Both the position numbers and the translations under genes were made by a program. DNA of 64,000 nt from Azorinus chamasolen. Its lineage: Eukaryota; Mollusca; Bivalvia; Cardiida; Solecurtidae. The notes beneath the pieces are model-generated. The model did no database searches, was not told the origin of the DNA, and saw nothing but the letters and a program-made list of their open reading frames with translations. Location: assembly GCA_963576725.1 (NCBI GenBank), contig OY755242.1, positions 60,395,324-60,459,323 on the forward strand, read 5' to 3'. Shown here in pieces: positions 63,568 through 64,000 of the stretch; the stretch's first letter is position 1, and each line of letters starts with the position of its first letter.

Positions 63568-63800
63568 TTAACCCTATCCCTCATATAAACGTGTTTTCAT
63601 GCATTTGCAAGCAGAGTGGGCCCAGATCAGACGGCTCCTATAGGGTCTGCTCTGTTTGCTAGTGGAATTTGAAAGATCTGTTTCTTAACTTTCTAAAATG
63701 GTTAGTGTTCCACCATTCATATTTCATTATAACTACTTTGTCCATGAATATTCAGTAGGTGTTTAAATTTGTAATAAATATAGAACAGGGAAAGGGTCAA
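63568..63800. mobile_element. TTAA hairpin MITE, CCCTTTCCCTG family, inverse orientation
   Basis: TTAACCCTATCCCTCATATA on the left and ACAGGGAAAGGGTCAA on the right. Part of the central hairpin arm is deleted, as in the copy at 2887. Confidence 0.75.
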
Positions 63801-64000
63801 TGTATAAAGAAAATAGATTTGACCTAATTGCAATTAATATACGTTATCAATAGAAACAAACAAAATGTCACGAGTAGTATGCTAAACTACAGCAAGCGCG
63901 TAAATGCATACTTTCAAAGGTAATTCTTTGAGACGCTACGTGCGTTTGGTGCTATTTTTTGTTTTATAAAATAAACAGCCACCGCAGAAAATCAATGACT

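Overview
This is a eukaryotic, AT-rich, intron-bearing and very repeat-dense window. It most likely comes from a bivalve mollusc; that assignment is an inference from the repeat types (Helitron-like elements with tandem-repeat cores, TTAA hairpin MITEs, several Ty3/Gypsy lineages), not from a marker gene. I see no rRNA, tRNA or CRISPR array.

The left half (about 1-38,000) is a transposon nest. Gypsy element 1 (about 3,522-11,942, + strand) has gag, a pol in the -1 frame and a separate C2H2 zinc-finger ORF preceded by a splice acceptor. It has a 3' LTR but no recognisable 5' LTR. A degenerate non-LTR retrotransposon follows (11,943-12,302, resuming at 22,633). It is split by a Helitron/Helentron-like element (12,303-22,632) with an alternating 157/168-bp tandem array. 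Inside that array sits Gypsy element 2 (12,808-19,726), whose empty site survives in a duplicated part of the array at 21,349. A second Helitron-like element (24,829-27,048) is split by a TA-flanked pogo-like element. Gypsy element 3 (29,267-37,748, - strand) is complete: 1,217-bp LTRs differing at one base that I could see, a 4-bp target duplication, a tRNA-Leu primer site and one open 1,901-codon frame. That frame ends in a zinc-finger module whose last two fingers have the Ikaros/Hunchback dimerisation-finger pattern.

The right half (about 38,000-64,000) looks like ordinary non-coding DNA full of small hairpin transposons, but it carries one large host gene on the - strand. I assembled it from splice sites and reading phase: 11 coding exons from an ATG at 62,113 to a TGA at 42,082, 747 codons. 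The predicted protein has an unknown N-terminal region, a Methyltransf_FA-like domain, a winged-helix segment and a C-terminal nucleoside phosphorylase/nucleosidase (PNP_UDP_1) domain with key acidic residues kept. It resembles an innate-immunity-type effector architecture. Its introns hold nearly all the MITEs, a 50-bp minisatellite and a 155-bp tandem repeat.

The two most interesting items are this multi-domain gene and the zinc-finger module carried by two of the three Gypsy elements.
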